A stretch of DNA of 64,000 bases from NCBI RefSeq assembly GCF_003403315.2, contig NZ_CP048407.1, positions 1,178,001 through 1,242,000 of the forward strand, in the 5' to 3' direction. Positions 10,051 through 17,807 of the stretch are shown here, in pieces (position 1 is the stretch's first letter; every line of letters begins with the position of its first letter). The stretch is from Thermaerobacter sp. PB12/4term. GTDB lineage: Bacteria; Bacillota; Sulfobacillia; Thermaerobacterales; Thermaerobacteraceae. Below the pieces are notes generated by a model. That model was not told where the DNA came from. It saw only the letters and a program-made list of their open reading frames with translations, and searched no databases. Position numbers and translations under genes: made by a program.

Positions 10051-10086
10051 GGGACCCAAAACCAGGACCCGGGTCCCAAATTTTTT
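10051..10086 (+). terminator. Intrinsic terminator downstream of hslU
   Basis: GGGACCC (10051-10057) pairs with GGGTCCC (10071-10077) around a 13-nt loop, followed by AAA and six T residues (10081-10086). It would end the topA-hslU transcript or act inside a longer leader before the flagellar operon. Confidence 0.75.
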
Positions 10087-10229
10087 GTCGCCGATAGAAG
10101 GAATGACCAGTTCCGGTGCAGAATCATGTCGACCAGTGCCGGCTGGAAAGCCGCTACAACTGGATAAGCTTCGGGGGTGAGCCGCGGTTTCTGTCCCGGT
10201 TGAAACGGCCAGAGCCCGGCCACCCCCCG

Positions 10230-10323
10230 CGGCAGCGACAAAGGCACCCCTGTCGAAAGGCAGGCTCGCAAAGTCACGGGTCTACGGCCCCGCTGGGGCG
10301 GGGCTATGACGGCCGGACTGCCG
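10230..10323 (+). promoter_or_regulatory. Cyclic-di-GMP class I (GEMM-I) riboswitch aptamer
   Basis: Closing stem CGGCAG (10230-10235) pairs with CTGCCG (10318-10323). Inside, a GACAAAGGCAC strand leads into hairpin CCTGTC-GAAA-GGCAGG (10249-10264). Then comes the conserved CTCGCAAAGTCACGGGTCTA segment, and a second hairpin CCCCGC/GCGGGG with the tetraloop-receptor-like CTATGAC. The order of GNRA tetraloop, CGCAAAG and GGGTCTA elements is that of GEMM-I. It lies about 100 nt upstream of flgB and is followed by a terminator, so it should sense c-di-GMP and set transcription of the flagellar operon, as described for Clostridioides difficile flgB. The OFF polarity is inferred. Confidence 0.88.
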
Positions 10324-10333
10324 AACGCCGCAC

Positions 10334-10399
10334 GGTTGAGTTTGCTCAACCCTGGCGTCCGCCCGTGGTGCCCCTGCGCGCCGCGGGCGCCTTTCTTTT
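10334..10399 (+). terminator. Riboswitch expression platform: hairpin and intrinsic terminator
   Basis: A small hairpin GGTTGAG-TTTG-CTCAACC (10334-10351) is followed by GGTGCCC (10367-10373) pairing with GGGCGCC (10385-10391, one G-U pair) and the tract TTTCTTTT (10392-10399). The T tract ends 24 nt before the flgB GTG, the arrangement expected for transcriptional control by the upstream c-di-GMP aptamer. Confidence 0.7.
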
Positions 10400-10423
10400 C
10401 CAGCGGCGGGAGGGGGTGGACCC

Positions 10424-10987
10424 GTGTGGGGGCGCATCAACGATGAACTGGCTGCCGGGCTGGAGGTTCTGGCCCTCCGCCAGCGGCTGCTGGCCCAGAA
10501 CGTAGCCAACGCCGAGACGCCCGGCTACAAGCGGTATGACCTGGACTTCGCCCGGGCCCTGGAGGCGGCGCTGACCGGCCGCGGGCCGGCGGGAGGCCAG
10601 GCCGCGGGGTGGGCAGCCGGGGCCGGTGAGGCCGGTGGGGCCGGCGGGGTAGAGCCGGCCGGGGCCGCCGCACCGGTCACCGGGGCCGGGGGGATGGGGG
10701 CCGCCGGCGCGGGCGGGGTGGCGGCCGGGCCCGCCGTGCCCGGTGGCCCGCTGCCCCTGGCCGTCACCCACCCGGGCCACCTGCCGGGCCGGTGGGCGTC
10801 GGGGGATCCGGCGGCGGCGGTGTACCGGGAGACCGGTTCCTCCCTGCGCAACGACGGCAACAACGTCGACCTGGACGTGGAGATGGCGCGGATGGCCGAA
10901 AACGGCGTTCACTACCAGGCCCTGGTGCGGCAACTGTCCGATCGCATCGCCCTGCTGCGCACGGTCATCGCCGAGGGGAGGCGGTAA
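10424..10987 (+). CDS. flgB: Flagellar basal-body rod protein FlgB
   Basis: Proximal rod subunit exported by the flagellar type III system. The N-terminus has the rod/hook signature (LLAQNVANAETPGYKR), and the C-terminus has the helical block NNVDLDVEMARMAENGVHYQ. It has 187 residues against about 130 in relatives. The excess is a Gly/Ala/Pro-rich insert of about 70 residues between the two conserved ends, where rod proteins tolerate variation. GTG start behind a GGGAGGGGG ribosome site. First gene of the operon under riboswitch control. Confidence 0.93.
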   Translation: MWGRINDELAAGLEVLALRQRLLAQNVANAETPGYKRYDLDFARALEAALTGRGPAGGQAAGWAAGAGEAGGAGGVEPAGAAAPVTGAGGMGAAGAGGVAAGPAVPGGPLPLAVTHPGHLPGRWASGDPAAAVYRETGSSLRNDGNNVDLDVEMARMAENGVHYQALVRQLSDRIALLRTVIAEGRR

Positions 10988-10990
10988 GCG

Positions 10991-11557
10991 GTGCCGGGCG
11001 GGATGTTCAGCACCTTCGACATCGCGGCCAGCGGCATGACGGCCCAGCGGCTGCGCCTCGACCTGATCGCCAGCAACCTGGCCAACGTGGACTCCACCCG
11101 CACCCCCCAGGGCGGGCCCTACCGCCGGCTGGTGCCGGTCTTCCAGGAGCGGGCGACGCCCTTCGCCCGGATCCTCCGGGAACGGGGTGCGGTGCCGGGG
11201 CCGGTTCCGCAGGCGGGTGCCGCGGCCGGCTGGGCACGTCCCGCCGTGGCCGGCGTAGCGGGCGGGCCGGTGCCGGCCGTAGCCGGTCGGGGAGTGGCGG
11301 GTCCGGGCGGGACCGGAGCCGCCCCCGGCGGGGTCCAGGTGGCGGCAGTGGTCGCCGATCCCTCGCCGCCCCGGCTGGTGTACGACCCGGCCCATCCCGA
11401 TGCGGGCCCGGATGGTTACGTGGCGTACCCCAACGTGGACCCCCTGGCGGAGATGGTCAACCTGCTGGCGGCCACCCGGGCCTACGAGGCCAATGTGGCG
11501 GTCTTCGCCGCGGCCCGCACCCTGGCCCTGCGGGCCCTGGACATTGGCCGCGGCTGA
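10991..11557 (+). CDS. flgC: Flagellar basal-body rod protein FlgC
   Basis: Proximal rod protein partnering FlgB. The N-terminal motif FSTFDIAASGMTAQRLRLDLIASNLANVDSTRT and the C-terminal YPNVDPLAEMVNLLAATRAYEANVAVF region are diagnostic. The 188-residue protein includes a central Ala/Gly/Val-rich insertion of about 50 residues. GTG start with GGGGAGG nine nt upstream; an ATG at 11003 is possible but lacks a ribosome site. It begins 3 nt after flgB. Confidence 0.94.
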   Translation: MPGGMFSTFDIAASGMTAQRLRLDLIASNLANVDSTRTPQGGPYRRLVPVFQERATPFARILRERGAVPGPVPQAGAAAGWARPAVAGVAGGPVPAVAGRGVAGPGGTGAAPGGVQVAAVVADPSPPRLVYDPAHPDAGPDGYVAYPNVDPLAEMVNLLAATRAYEANVAVFAAARTLALRALDIGRG

Positions 11558-11637
11558 ACGGCCTTGCGGCTACCGGACGCCCCTGGGGCCGCCAGGGTCC
11601 CGGCAACTCCGCGGCTTCGACGGAGGAGGTTTGAGCC

Positions 11638-12015
11638 ATGAACCCATGGGGAGTCCAGCCCTCCGGCAACGCCGCCTGGCCCGGCCCATCCACGGCTACC
11701 GGCCTGGGCGGGACCGCCGGCTCGTCCGGAAGGGCGGCGGTTGCCGCCGCGGGCGACGGTACGGCGGCCGGTTCCACCGGGCCGGGTGGCGTGGGAGCCA
11801 GCTTTCTGCAGGAGCTGGCCCGAGCCCTCCAGCAGCTGGAGGGAGCGGCCGGCGAGGCCGACGCCATGGCCCGGCGCCTGGTGACGGGCCAGGTCCAGGA
11901 CCTGTCCCAGGTCATGGTGGCCAGCGAGAAAGCCCGGCTGGCCATCGAACTGGCGGTGCAGCTGCGCAACAAGGCGCTCGAGGCCTACCAGGAGATCATG
12001 CGCATGCCCGTGTGA
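11638..12015 (+). CDS. fliE: Flagellar hook-basal body complex protein FliE
   Basis: FliE joins the MS ring to the rod. The conserved C-terminal half reads SFLQELARALQQLEGAAGEADAMARRL and then VMVASEKARLAIELAVQLRNKALEAYQEIMRMPV, typical of FliE. The first 50 residues are a Gly/Ala/Ser/Pro-rich leader. It has 125 residues, slightly above the usual ~100. ATG start with GGAGGAGG upstream. Confidence 0.93.
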   Translation: MNPWGVQPSGNAAWPGPSTATGLGGTAGSSGRAAVAAAGDGTAAGSTGPGGVGASFLQELARALQQLEGAAGEADAMARRLVTGQVQDLSQVMVASEKARLAIELAVQLRNKALEAYQEIMRMPV

Positions 12016-12104
12016 CGGGCACGGCCCTGCGGCGGCAGGCGGGATGAGCGGAACGGGGCCGGAAGGCAGGGTCGCGGTCGGTCGAGGAGGCGGCGGAATC
12101 CTTC

Positions 12105-13760
12105 ATGCCCCTGGCACAGGTGCGGCAGATTCCCCAGCAATTCATGGCCTGGTTCCGGCAGCTTAGGCCGGCAGCCCGGTGGGTGGTGGTCTCGGCGGCG
12201 GCTCTGGCCCTGGCCGGCCTGGTGGCGCTGGCCCTGGCAGGGCGCAGCGGGCCCCAGTGGGCCCCCCTCTTCACTCAGCTGGACCCCACCGACGCCGCGG
12301 CCATCGCCGGCCAGCTTGAGGAGCAAGGCATCCCCTTCCAGCTGGCCCAGGGCGGCCAGGCCATTCTGGTGCCGGCGGAACAGGTCGACCGGCTGCGCCT
12401 GGACCTGGCCGCCCAGGGACTGCCGCGCCAGGGGACGGTGGGCCTGGAGCTTCTGGAGAACATGCCGATGGGCGCCACGGAGTTCGAGCGGCAGGTGCAG
12501 TACTTGCGGGGGCTCCAGGGCGAGCTGGCCCGCACCATCGGCCGGCTGGAGGGGGTGGAGGCGGCGCGGGTGCATGTGGTGCTGCCCGAGCGCAGCCCCT
12601 TCGTCAGCCAGCAGCGGCCTGCCACCGCGGCGGTGCTGGTCCAGCTGAAACCAGGGGCAGAGCTCGAGCCGGAGCAGGTGCGGTCCATCATGCACCTGGT
12701 CGCCTCGGCGGTGGAAGGCCTGAAGCCCGAAGACGTGACGGTGGTGGATACCACCGGCCGCCTGCTCTCGGCCGGGGTCGAGCCGGCCCAGGAAGGGAGC
12801 GCCGTGGTGCCGGGTGACCGCTTCGAGGTGGAACGCCGCTTCGAGGCGGAGCTGCAGCGCAGCCTCCAGACCCTGCTGGAACAGGTCCTGGGTCCGGGCA
12901 ACGTCATCGCCCGGGTCAATGCCGAGCTCAACTTCGACCAGCAGGTGGTGGAACGTCACCTCTTCGAGCCCCCGGCCGACGGCGGCCAGGGCATCCTGCG
13001 GTCCATCCAGGAGCTGCAGGAAACCTTCACCGGCCGGCCCGCACCGGGCGGGGTGCCGGGGGACAGCAACATCCCCACCTACCCCCAGGTGGGCGGCGGC
13101 ACCGGCGACTACCAGCGCAGCGAGCGGACGGCCAACTACGAGGTCAACCAGGTGGTCGACCGGGTGCAGGTGGCCCCGGGCGCGGTAAGGCGCCTGTCGG
13201 TGGCCGTGGTGGTCAATGGCGATCTCACCCCCGAGCGGCGGCAGGCCCTCCAGCAGGCGGTGGCCGCGGCCATCGGCAGCGACCCCCAGCGCCAGGACCA
13301 GGTCGAGGTGGTGGCCATGCCCTTCGACACCACGGTGGCCGACCGCCTGCAGCAGTCCCTGGAGGAGGAGCGGCAGGCCCGGGAAGCGACCCGGCGGATG
13401 GCCCTGCTGGCCGGCGCGGCCGGGCTGGCGCTGCTGGCCCTGGTCCTCCTGGTGGTCGCCTGGCGGCGCCGGCGGCTGGCCCGCCGGCTCCTGGAAGCAC
13501 AAGCCGCCGGTCACGGGTTGCCAGCCGCGCCGGGGAGCACCGCCGGCACGGTGGCGGCCGGTCCGGCCGGGCGGGGCACCGCGGCCGTACCCGGCCCCGG
13601 CGGGCCCGTTCCGGGACCGGCCGGGGCCGCGGCGACGGGTGCCAACGGCAGGGCGGCGGAGGCCACGGTCCTCGAGCAGGTCAGCGAGCTGGTGAAGAAC
13701 CAGCCGGAGCACGTGGCCCAGGTGATCCGCAGCTGGCTGGCCGAGCGGTCCGCCAACTGA
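12105..13760 (+). CDS. fliF: Flagellar MS-ring protein FliF
   Basis: Forms the membrane-embedded MS ring on which the motor and export gate assemble. The 551-residue protein has a first membrane helix (about 24-46), the ring-building repeats (LFTQLDPTDAAAIAGQLEEQGIPFQL, then HVVLPERSPFVSQQRPATAAVLV), a second membrane helix (about 425-448) and a C-terminal FliG-binding peptide (EQVSELVKNQPEHVAQVIRSWL). Length is normal. The cytoplasmic tail carries a Gly/Pro-rich spacer before the FliG-binding end. It begins about 90 nt after fliE. Confidence 0.95.
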   Translation: MPLAQVRQIPQQFMAWFRQLRPAARWVVVSAAALALAGLVALALAGRSGPQWAPLFTQLDPTDAAAIAGQLEEQGIPFQLAQGGQAILVPAEQVDRLRLDLAAQGLPRQGTVGLELLENMPMGATEFERQVQYLRGLQGELARTIGRLEGVEAARVHVVLPERSPFVSQQRPATAAVLVQLKPGAELEPEQVRSIMHLVASAVEGLKPEDVTVVDTTGRLLSAGVEPAQEGSAVVPGDRFEVERRFEAELQRSLQTLLEQVLGPGNVIARVNAELNFDQQVVERHLFEPPADGGQGILRSIQELQETFTGRPAPGGVPGDSNIPTYPQVGGGTGDYQRSERTANYEVNQVVDRVQVAPGAVRRLSVAVVVNGDLTPERRQALQQAVAAAIGSDPQRQDQVEVVAMPFDTTVADRLQQSLEEERQAREATRRMALLAGAAGLALLALVLLVVAWRRRRLARRLLEAQAAGHGLPAAPGSTAGTVAAGPAGRGTAAVPGPGGPVPGPAGAAATGANGRAAEATVLEQVSELVKNQPEHVAQVIRSWLAERSAN

Positions 13761-13811
13761 CGGCGGCGGCAGCCGGGACGGCCAGACCCGGCGCGGGCGG
13801 GGAAGGAGGCG

Positions 13812-15011
13812 ATGGCCATGGCGACAAGGCAGGTTGCGGTGGCAACGGCCGGCACGGCGGCGGCCGGGGGTACCCCCCGGGGTGGAATCAGGGCCCCGGC
13901 AGCGCCGGTCGCCGGGGAGGTGGCCGAGGGTCTGGAGGGCGGGATCGCGGCGGAGCCGGGGGCCGGTGCGGCGGCCGCCGGTGCCCGGCCTGCCCTCCGG
14001 GAGGCGGCCCGCGACCTGTCGCCGCGGCGCAAGGCCGCCATCCTGATGATCTCCCTGGGACCGGAGCTGGCCGCCCGGGTCTTCCGCTACCTGCGGGAGG
14101 AGGAGATCGAACAGCTCACCCTGGAGATCGCCAACACCGACCGGGTCGCTCCCGAACAGCGGCTGGCGGTGCTGGAGGAGTGCCGGGATCTGGCCCTGGC
14201 CCACGCCTACATCGCCCAGGGCGGCATCGACTATGCCAGGGAGCTGCTGGTGCAGGCCTTGGGCCACCAGCGGGCGGCGGAGGTGATCAACCGCCTCACC
14301 TCGACCCTGCAGGTCCGGCCCTTCGAGTTCGTGCGCCGGGCCGACCCGCTGCAGATCCTGAACTTCATCCAGCAGGAGCACCCCCAGACCATCGCCCTGA
14401 TCCTCGCCTACCTCCATCCGGAGCAGGCCGCCGTCGTCCTCAGCGGCCTGCCGCCCGAGCGCCGGGCCGACGTGGCCCGCCGCCTGGCCCTGATGGAGCG
14501 CACCTCGCCCGAACTGATCCGCGAGGTGGAGCGGGTCCTGGAACGCAAGCTGTCGTCGGTCCTGGGCGAGGAGGGCACCGTCGCGGGCGGGCTGCAGGCT
14601 GTGGTCCAGGTGCTGAACAACGTGGACCGCGGCACCGAGCGCAGCATCATGGAGGTCCTGGAGGTCACCGATCCCGAGCTGGCCGAGGAGATCAAGAAGC
14701 GGATGTTCGTCTTCGAGGACATCGTGCTGCTGGACGACCGGTCCCTCCAGCGGGTGCTCCGGGAGGTCGACCTCAACGAGGATTTGCCCCTGGCCCTCAA
14801 GGCCGTCAGCGAGGACGTCAAGCAGAAGATCTTCCGCAACCTGTCCCAGCGGGCCGTGGAGATCCTCCAGGAAAACCTGTCGTACCTCGGGCCCGTGCGC
14901 CTCCGCGACGTGGAAGAGGCCCAGCAGAAGATCGTCAACATCATCCGCCGCCTGGAGGAAGAGGGCGAGATCGTCATCGCACGGGGTGGCCAGGATGAAG
15001 TGGTCGTCTAG
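13812..15011 (+). CDS. fliG: Flagellar motor switch protein FliG
   Basis: Rotor protein that contacts the MotA stator and transmits the switch. The conserved part starts about residue 74 (LSPRRKAAILMISLGPELAARVF), with the EHPQ motif (QEHPQTIALILAYL) and the charged torque-generating C-terminal domain (MFVFEDIVLLDDRSLQRVLREVD). It has 399 residues; typical FliG has about 335. The extra is an N-terminal Ala/Gly/Pro-rich extension ahead of the FliF-binding domain. ATG start; a start just before residue 74 cannot be excluded, but no good ribosome site is seen there. Confidence 0.95.
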   Translation: MAMATRQVAVATAGTAAAGGTPRGGIRAPAAPVAGEVAEGLEGGIAAEPGAGAAAAGARPALREAARDLSPRRKAAILMISLGPELAARVFRYLREEEIEQLTLEIANTDRVAPEQRLAVLEECRDLALAHAYIAQGGIDYARELLVQALGHQRAAEVINRLTSTLQVRPFEFVRRADPLQILNFIQQEHPQTIALILAYLHPEQAAVVLSGLPPERRADVARRLALMERTSPELIREVERVLERKLSSVLGEEGTVAGGLQAVVQVLNNVDRGTERSIMEVLEVTDPELAEEIKKRMFVFEDIVLLDDRSLQRVLREVDLNEDLPLALKAVSEDVKQKIFRNLSQRAVEILQENLSYLGPVRLRDVEEAQQKIVNIIRRLEEEGEIVIARGGQDEVVV

Positions 15012-15879
15012 GGTGGGAGACGCCCGGCGGCCGGTTCCCGCCCGCTGGCCGGTGCTGGGGCCCCTGCCCGGCCCCGGCACGGCGGCCCCCGGGCTCCGGC
15101 CGGTGAACTGGCAGCCCGTGGGCCCGGCGGGCGGGACGGTGGCCCCCGCCGCTGCGGGCGAGGCCGCTGCCCCAGCGGAGGCCGCACCGGCTGCCGGACC
15201 GTTGCCGGCAGCTGCCCAGGCGGCGGCCGGCCGGCGGGCCCGCCGCTGGCTCCGGAGGGCCAGGCGGGCGGCGGCCGCCCACCTGGAGAAGGCCCGGCGG
15301 GAGGCTGACGCCCTGTGCCGTCAGGCGCGGGAGGAGGGCTTCCGCCGGGGCGAGCAGGAAGGCCGGGCGCGGTGGGAGACGGCCTGCCGGCAACTGGAGG
15401 AACAGGCAGCCCGCCAGCGGGAGGAACTGGCCGCCGCCTACCGGCAGCTGGTGGAGGCTTCCGCAGGGCCCGTGCTGGAGCTGGTCCTGGTCCTGGCCCG
15501 CCGGGTGGCGGGCGAGGCCCTGGCGGTCGATGCCGCCGCCCTGCGCCGCCAGATCGAGGCGGCCCTGGCCCGGCTGGGGAGCGAGGGGGCCCGGGTGCTG
15601 GTGCATCCCGAGAGCCTGGCCCGGCTGGAGGAGGCGTCGCCCCTGCCCGCTGGCGTGGAGCTGGTGGCCGACCTGACCCTGGCGCCCGGCGACTACCGGG
15701 TGGACACACCCCGGGGGCTCATCGACGGCCGGGTGGAGGCCCAGATGCAGCGCCTCGGTCGGGCCCTCCGGGAGGCCCGGCCCGGGGGCGGGGCGGGCTC
15801 CGGGTCGGATGTCACCGCCGGCGAGGAGGCCGCCGGGGTCCGGACCGATGCCGCCCCGGAGGGGAGGGAAGGAGCATGA
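14995..15879 (+). CDS. fliH: Flagellar assembly protein FliH
   Basis: Stator-like regulator of the FliI ATPase in the export apparatus. It shows the family plan: a Pro/Ala-rich N-terminus, a long charged coiled coil with a GxxxG-type element (EEGFRRGEQEGRARWE), and a C-terminal V-ATPase-E-like domain (VLELVLVLARRVAGEALAVD). It has 294 residues. ATG start at 14995, overlapping the end of fliG by 17 nt; a GTG at 14986 is the alternative. Its stop overlaps the fliI ATG (ATGA). Confidence 0.9.
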   Translation: MKWSSRVGDARRPVPARWPVLGPLPGPGTAAPGLRPVNWQPVGPAGGTVAPAAAGEAAAPAEAAPAAGPLPAAAQAAAGRRARRWLRRARRAAAAHLEKARREADALCRQAREEGFRRGEQEGRARWETACRQLEEQAARQREELAAAYRQLVEASAGPVLELVLVLARRVAGEALAVDAAALRRQIEAALARLGSEGARVLVHPESLARLEEASPLPAGVELVADLTLAPGDYRVDTPRGLIDGRVEAQMQRLGRALREARPGGGAGSGSDVTAGEEAAGVRTDAAPEGREGA

Positions 15880-17306
15880 CGGTGCCGGCCGCCCCGACCC
15901 GGCCCGGTCCCCCGGGCCGGGTCGGAGCTGGGGCTACATCGGGTCCTGGCCTTCAAGGCGCGCAGGGGACCGGTGGGCTCCTGGACTGGGACCGGCTGAA
16001 GGCGGCCGTGCAGGCGGCCGAACCTCGCCCCTGCCAGGGCTGGGTGGAACAGGTGGTCGGCCTGGCGGTCGAGGCCCGGGGCCCCGTGAGCTCCCTGGGG
16101 GAGCTTTGCTGGATCGACCGGCCGGGACGGCCGCCGGTGCCGGCCGAAGTGGTGGGGTTTCGCGGCGCCCGCACCCTGCTGATGCCCCTGGGTGATGCCC
16201 GGGCCATCCGGCCGGGCAGCCGGGTGGAGGCCACGGGCCAGGGGTTCCGGGTGGCCGTGGGCGAGGGCCTGCTGGGCCGGGTGCTGGACGGGCTCGGCCG
16301 GCCCCTGGACGGCGGGGGTCCGGTGGCGGCGGAAGCCTGGTACCCGGCGGAAGCCGACCCCCCGCCGCCCCTGGCCCGCCGGCCCATCCGGGAGCCCTTG
16401 CCCGTGGGGGTTCGCGCCATCGACGCCCTGCTGACCTGCGGCCGGGGCCAGCGGGTGGGCATCTTCGCCGGCAGCGGCGTGGGCAAGAGCACCCTCCTGG
16501 CCATGATGACCCGGCACACGGCGGCGGACGTGGTGGTGGTGGCCCTGATCGGCGAGCGGAACCGGGAGGTGCGGGACTTCGTCGACCACCATCTGGCCGG
16601 TAGCCGCCGGCGCACGGTGGTGGTGGCGGCCACCGCCGACCGGCCGGCCCTGGTGCGCATCAAGGCGGCCCAGGTGGCCACGGCCATTGCCGAGTTCTTC
16701 CGCGACCGGGGCCGCCACGTGCTGCTGGTGATGGATTCGGTGACCCGCTACGCCATGGCCCTGCGGGAGGTGGGCCTGGCCGTGGGCGAGCCGCCGGCCA
16801 CCCGCGGCTACCCGCCGTCGGTCTTCGCCGCCCTGCCGCGGCTGCTGGAGCGGGCGGGGACCGGGGACCGCGGCAGCATCACCGGCTTCTACACGGTGCT
16901 GGTGGACGGGGACGACTTCAACGAGCCCGTCGCCGACGCGGTGCGGGGAACGCTGGACGGCCACATCGTCCTTTCCCGCCAGCTGGCCGAGGAGGGCCAG
17001 TTCCCCGCGGTGGACGTGCTGGCCAGCGTCAGCCGCCTGATGCCGGAGCTGGTCGATGCGGCCCACTGGGCGGCGGCCCAGCGGCTGCGGCGGTGGCTGG
17101 GCGCCTACCGGGAGGCCCGCGACCTGGTGGAGATCGGCGCCTACCAGCGGGGCACCAACCCCGATGTCGACCGGGCCCTGGAGCGCATGCCGGCCATCCG
17201 GGCCTTTCTCTCCCAGGGGCGCGACGAGGCGGCTTCCTTTTCCGAGGCGGTGGCCCGGCTCCAGGAGGTGGCCGGCGGGGACGCCGCCGGCGAGCAGCGT
17301 GCCTGA
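15876..17306 (+). CDS. fliI: Flagellum-specific ATP synthase FliI
   Basis: Export ATPase energising delivery of rod, hook and filament subunits, homologous to F1 beta. Walker A is GSGVGKS from residue 199, with VVALIGERNREVRDFV, Walker B LLVMDSVTRYAMALREV, and the type III ATPase signature GEPPATRGYPPSVF. The protein has 476 residues; the first 35 are a variable Pro/Gly-rich segment. ATG overlaps the fliH stop by 4 nt, with GGAAGGAG upstream. Confidence 0.96.
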   Translation: MTVPAAPTRPGPPGRVGAGATSGPGLQGAQGTGGLLDWDRLKAAVQAAEPRPCQGWVEQVVGLAVEARGPVSSLGELCWIDRPGRPPVPAEVVGFRGARTLLMPLGDARAIRPGSRVEATGQGFRVAVGEGLLGRVLDGLGRPLDGGGPVAAEAWYPAEADPPPPLARRPIREPLPVGVRAIDALLTCGRGQRVGIFAGSGVGKSTLLAMMTRHTAADVVVVALIGERNREVRDFVDHHLAGSRRRTVVVAATADRPALVRIKAAQVATAIAEFFRDRGRHVLLVMDSVTRYAMALREVGLAVGEPPATRGYPPSVFAALPRLLERAGTGDRGSITGFYTVLVDGDDFNEPVADAVRGTLDGHIVLSRQLAEEGQFPAVDVLASVSRLMPELVDAAHWAAAQRLRRWLGAYREARDLVEIGAYQRGTNPDVDRALERMPAIRAFLSQGRDEAASFSEAVARLQEVAGGDAAGEQRA

Positions 17307-17336
17307 GGATCCAGGAGCAGCAGCAGGGGTGGGGGG

Positions 17337-17807
17337 ATGGCCATGGCAAGCGGGGAGCCGTTCCGCTTGCAACGGGTATGGGATGTACGCCGCCTGGAGG
17401 CCCTGGCCCGGCTGGGGGAGTGGGGTCGCTGGCAGGCCCGGGCCCGGCAGGCGCAAGAGGAAGCGACCCTGCTGGAAGCCCAGCGGCGGCAGGCGGCGGG
17501 CGAGCTGGCGGCCGTGGGACCGGCCCGGCCGGCCTTGGAGATGGTGGCCCGCTGGCGGGAGCTGGAGCAGCTGGGACGGCGCTGCCAGGCGGCGGCCGGG
17601 CGGGCCCAGGTCCTGCGGCGGGAAGCCGAAACCCGCCAGCAGGCGGCCGTCGCGGCCCGGCGGGAGGAACAGGCCTACGAGCGACTCCACGACCGGCACC
17701 AGCGGCGGCAGCGCCAGGAGGCGGCGAGGCGGGAGCAAGCCCATCTGGACGAGGTGGCGGGCCGCCGGCCGGCGAGGGAGGAGGTGACGGGCCATGACCC
17801 GTGGTGA
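17337..17807 (+). CDS. fliJ: Flagellar export chaperone FliJ
   Basis: General export chaperone that sits in the FliI ring. Identification rests on position between fliI and fliK and on the almost entirely coiled-coil, Arg/Glu/Ala/Gln-rich sequence of 156 residues beginning FRLQRVWDVRRLEALARLGEW, which fits the N-terminal FliJ pattern. Sequence conservation in this family is low. ATG at 17337, or a second ATG two codons later. The 3' end overlaps fliK by 14 nt. Confidence 0.82.
   Translation: MAMASGEPFRLQRVWDVRRLEALARLGEWGRWQARARQAQEEATLLEAQRRQAAGELAAVGPARPALEMVARWRELEQLGRRCQAAAGRAQVLRREAETRQQAAVAARREEQAYERLHDRHQRRQRQEAARREQAHLDEVAGRRPAREEVTGHDPW

Noticed and set aside
10090-10097. GCCGATAG, resembling a SigD -10 element
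   Set aside because: No TAAA-type -35 at the required 15 bp spacing.
10102-10180. Short frame beginning MTSSGAES upstream of the riboswitch
   Set aside because: Only 25 codons, no usable ribosome site spacing, and no homology recognised.
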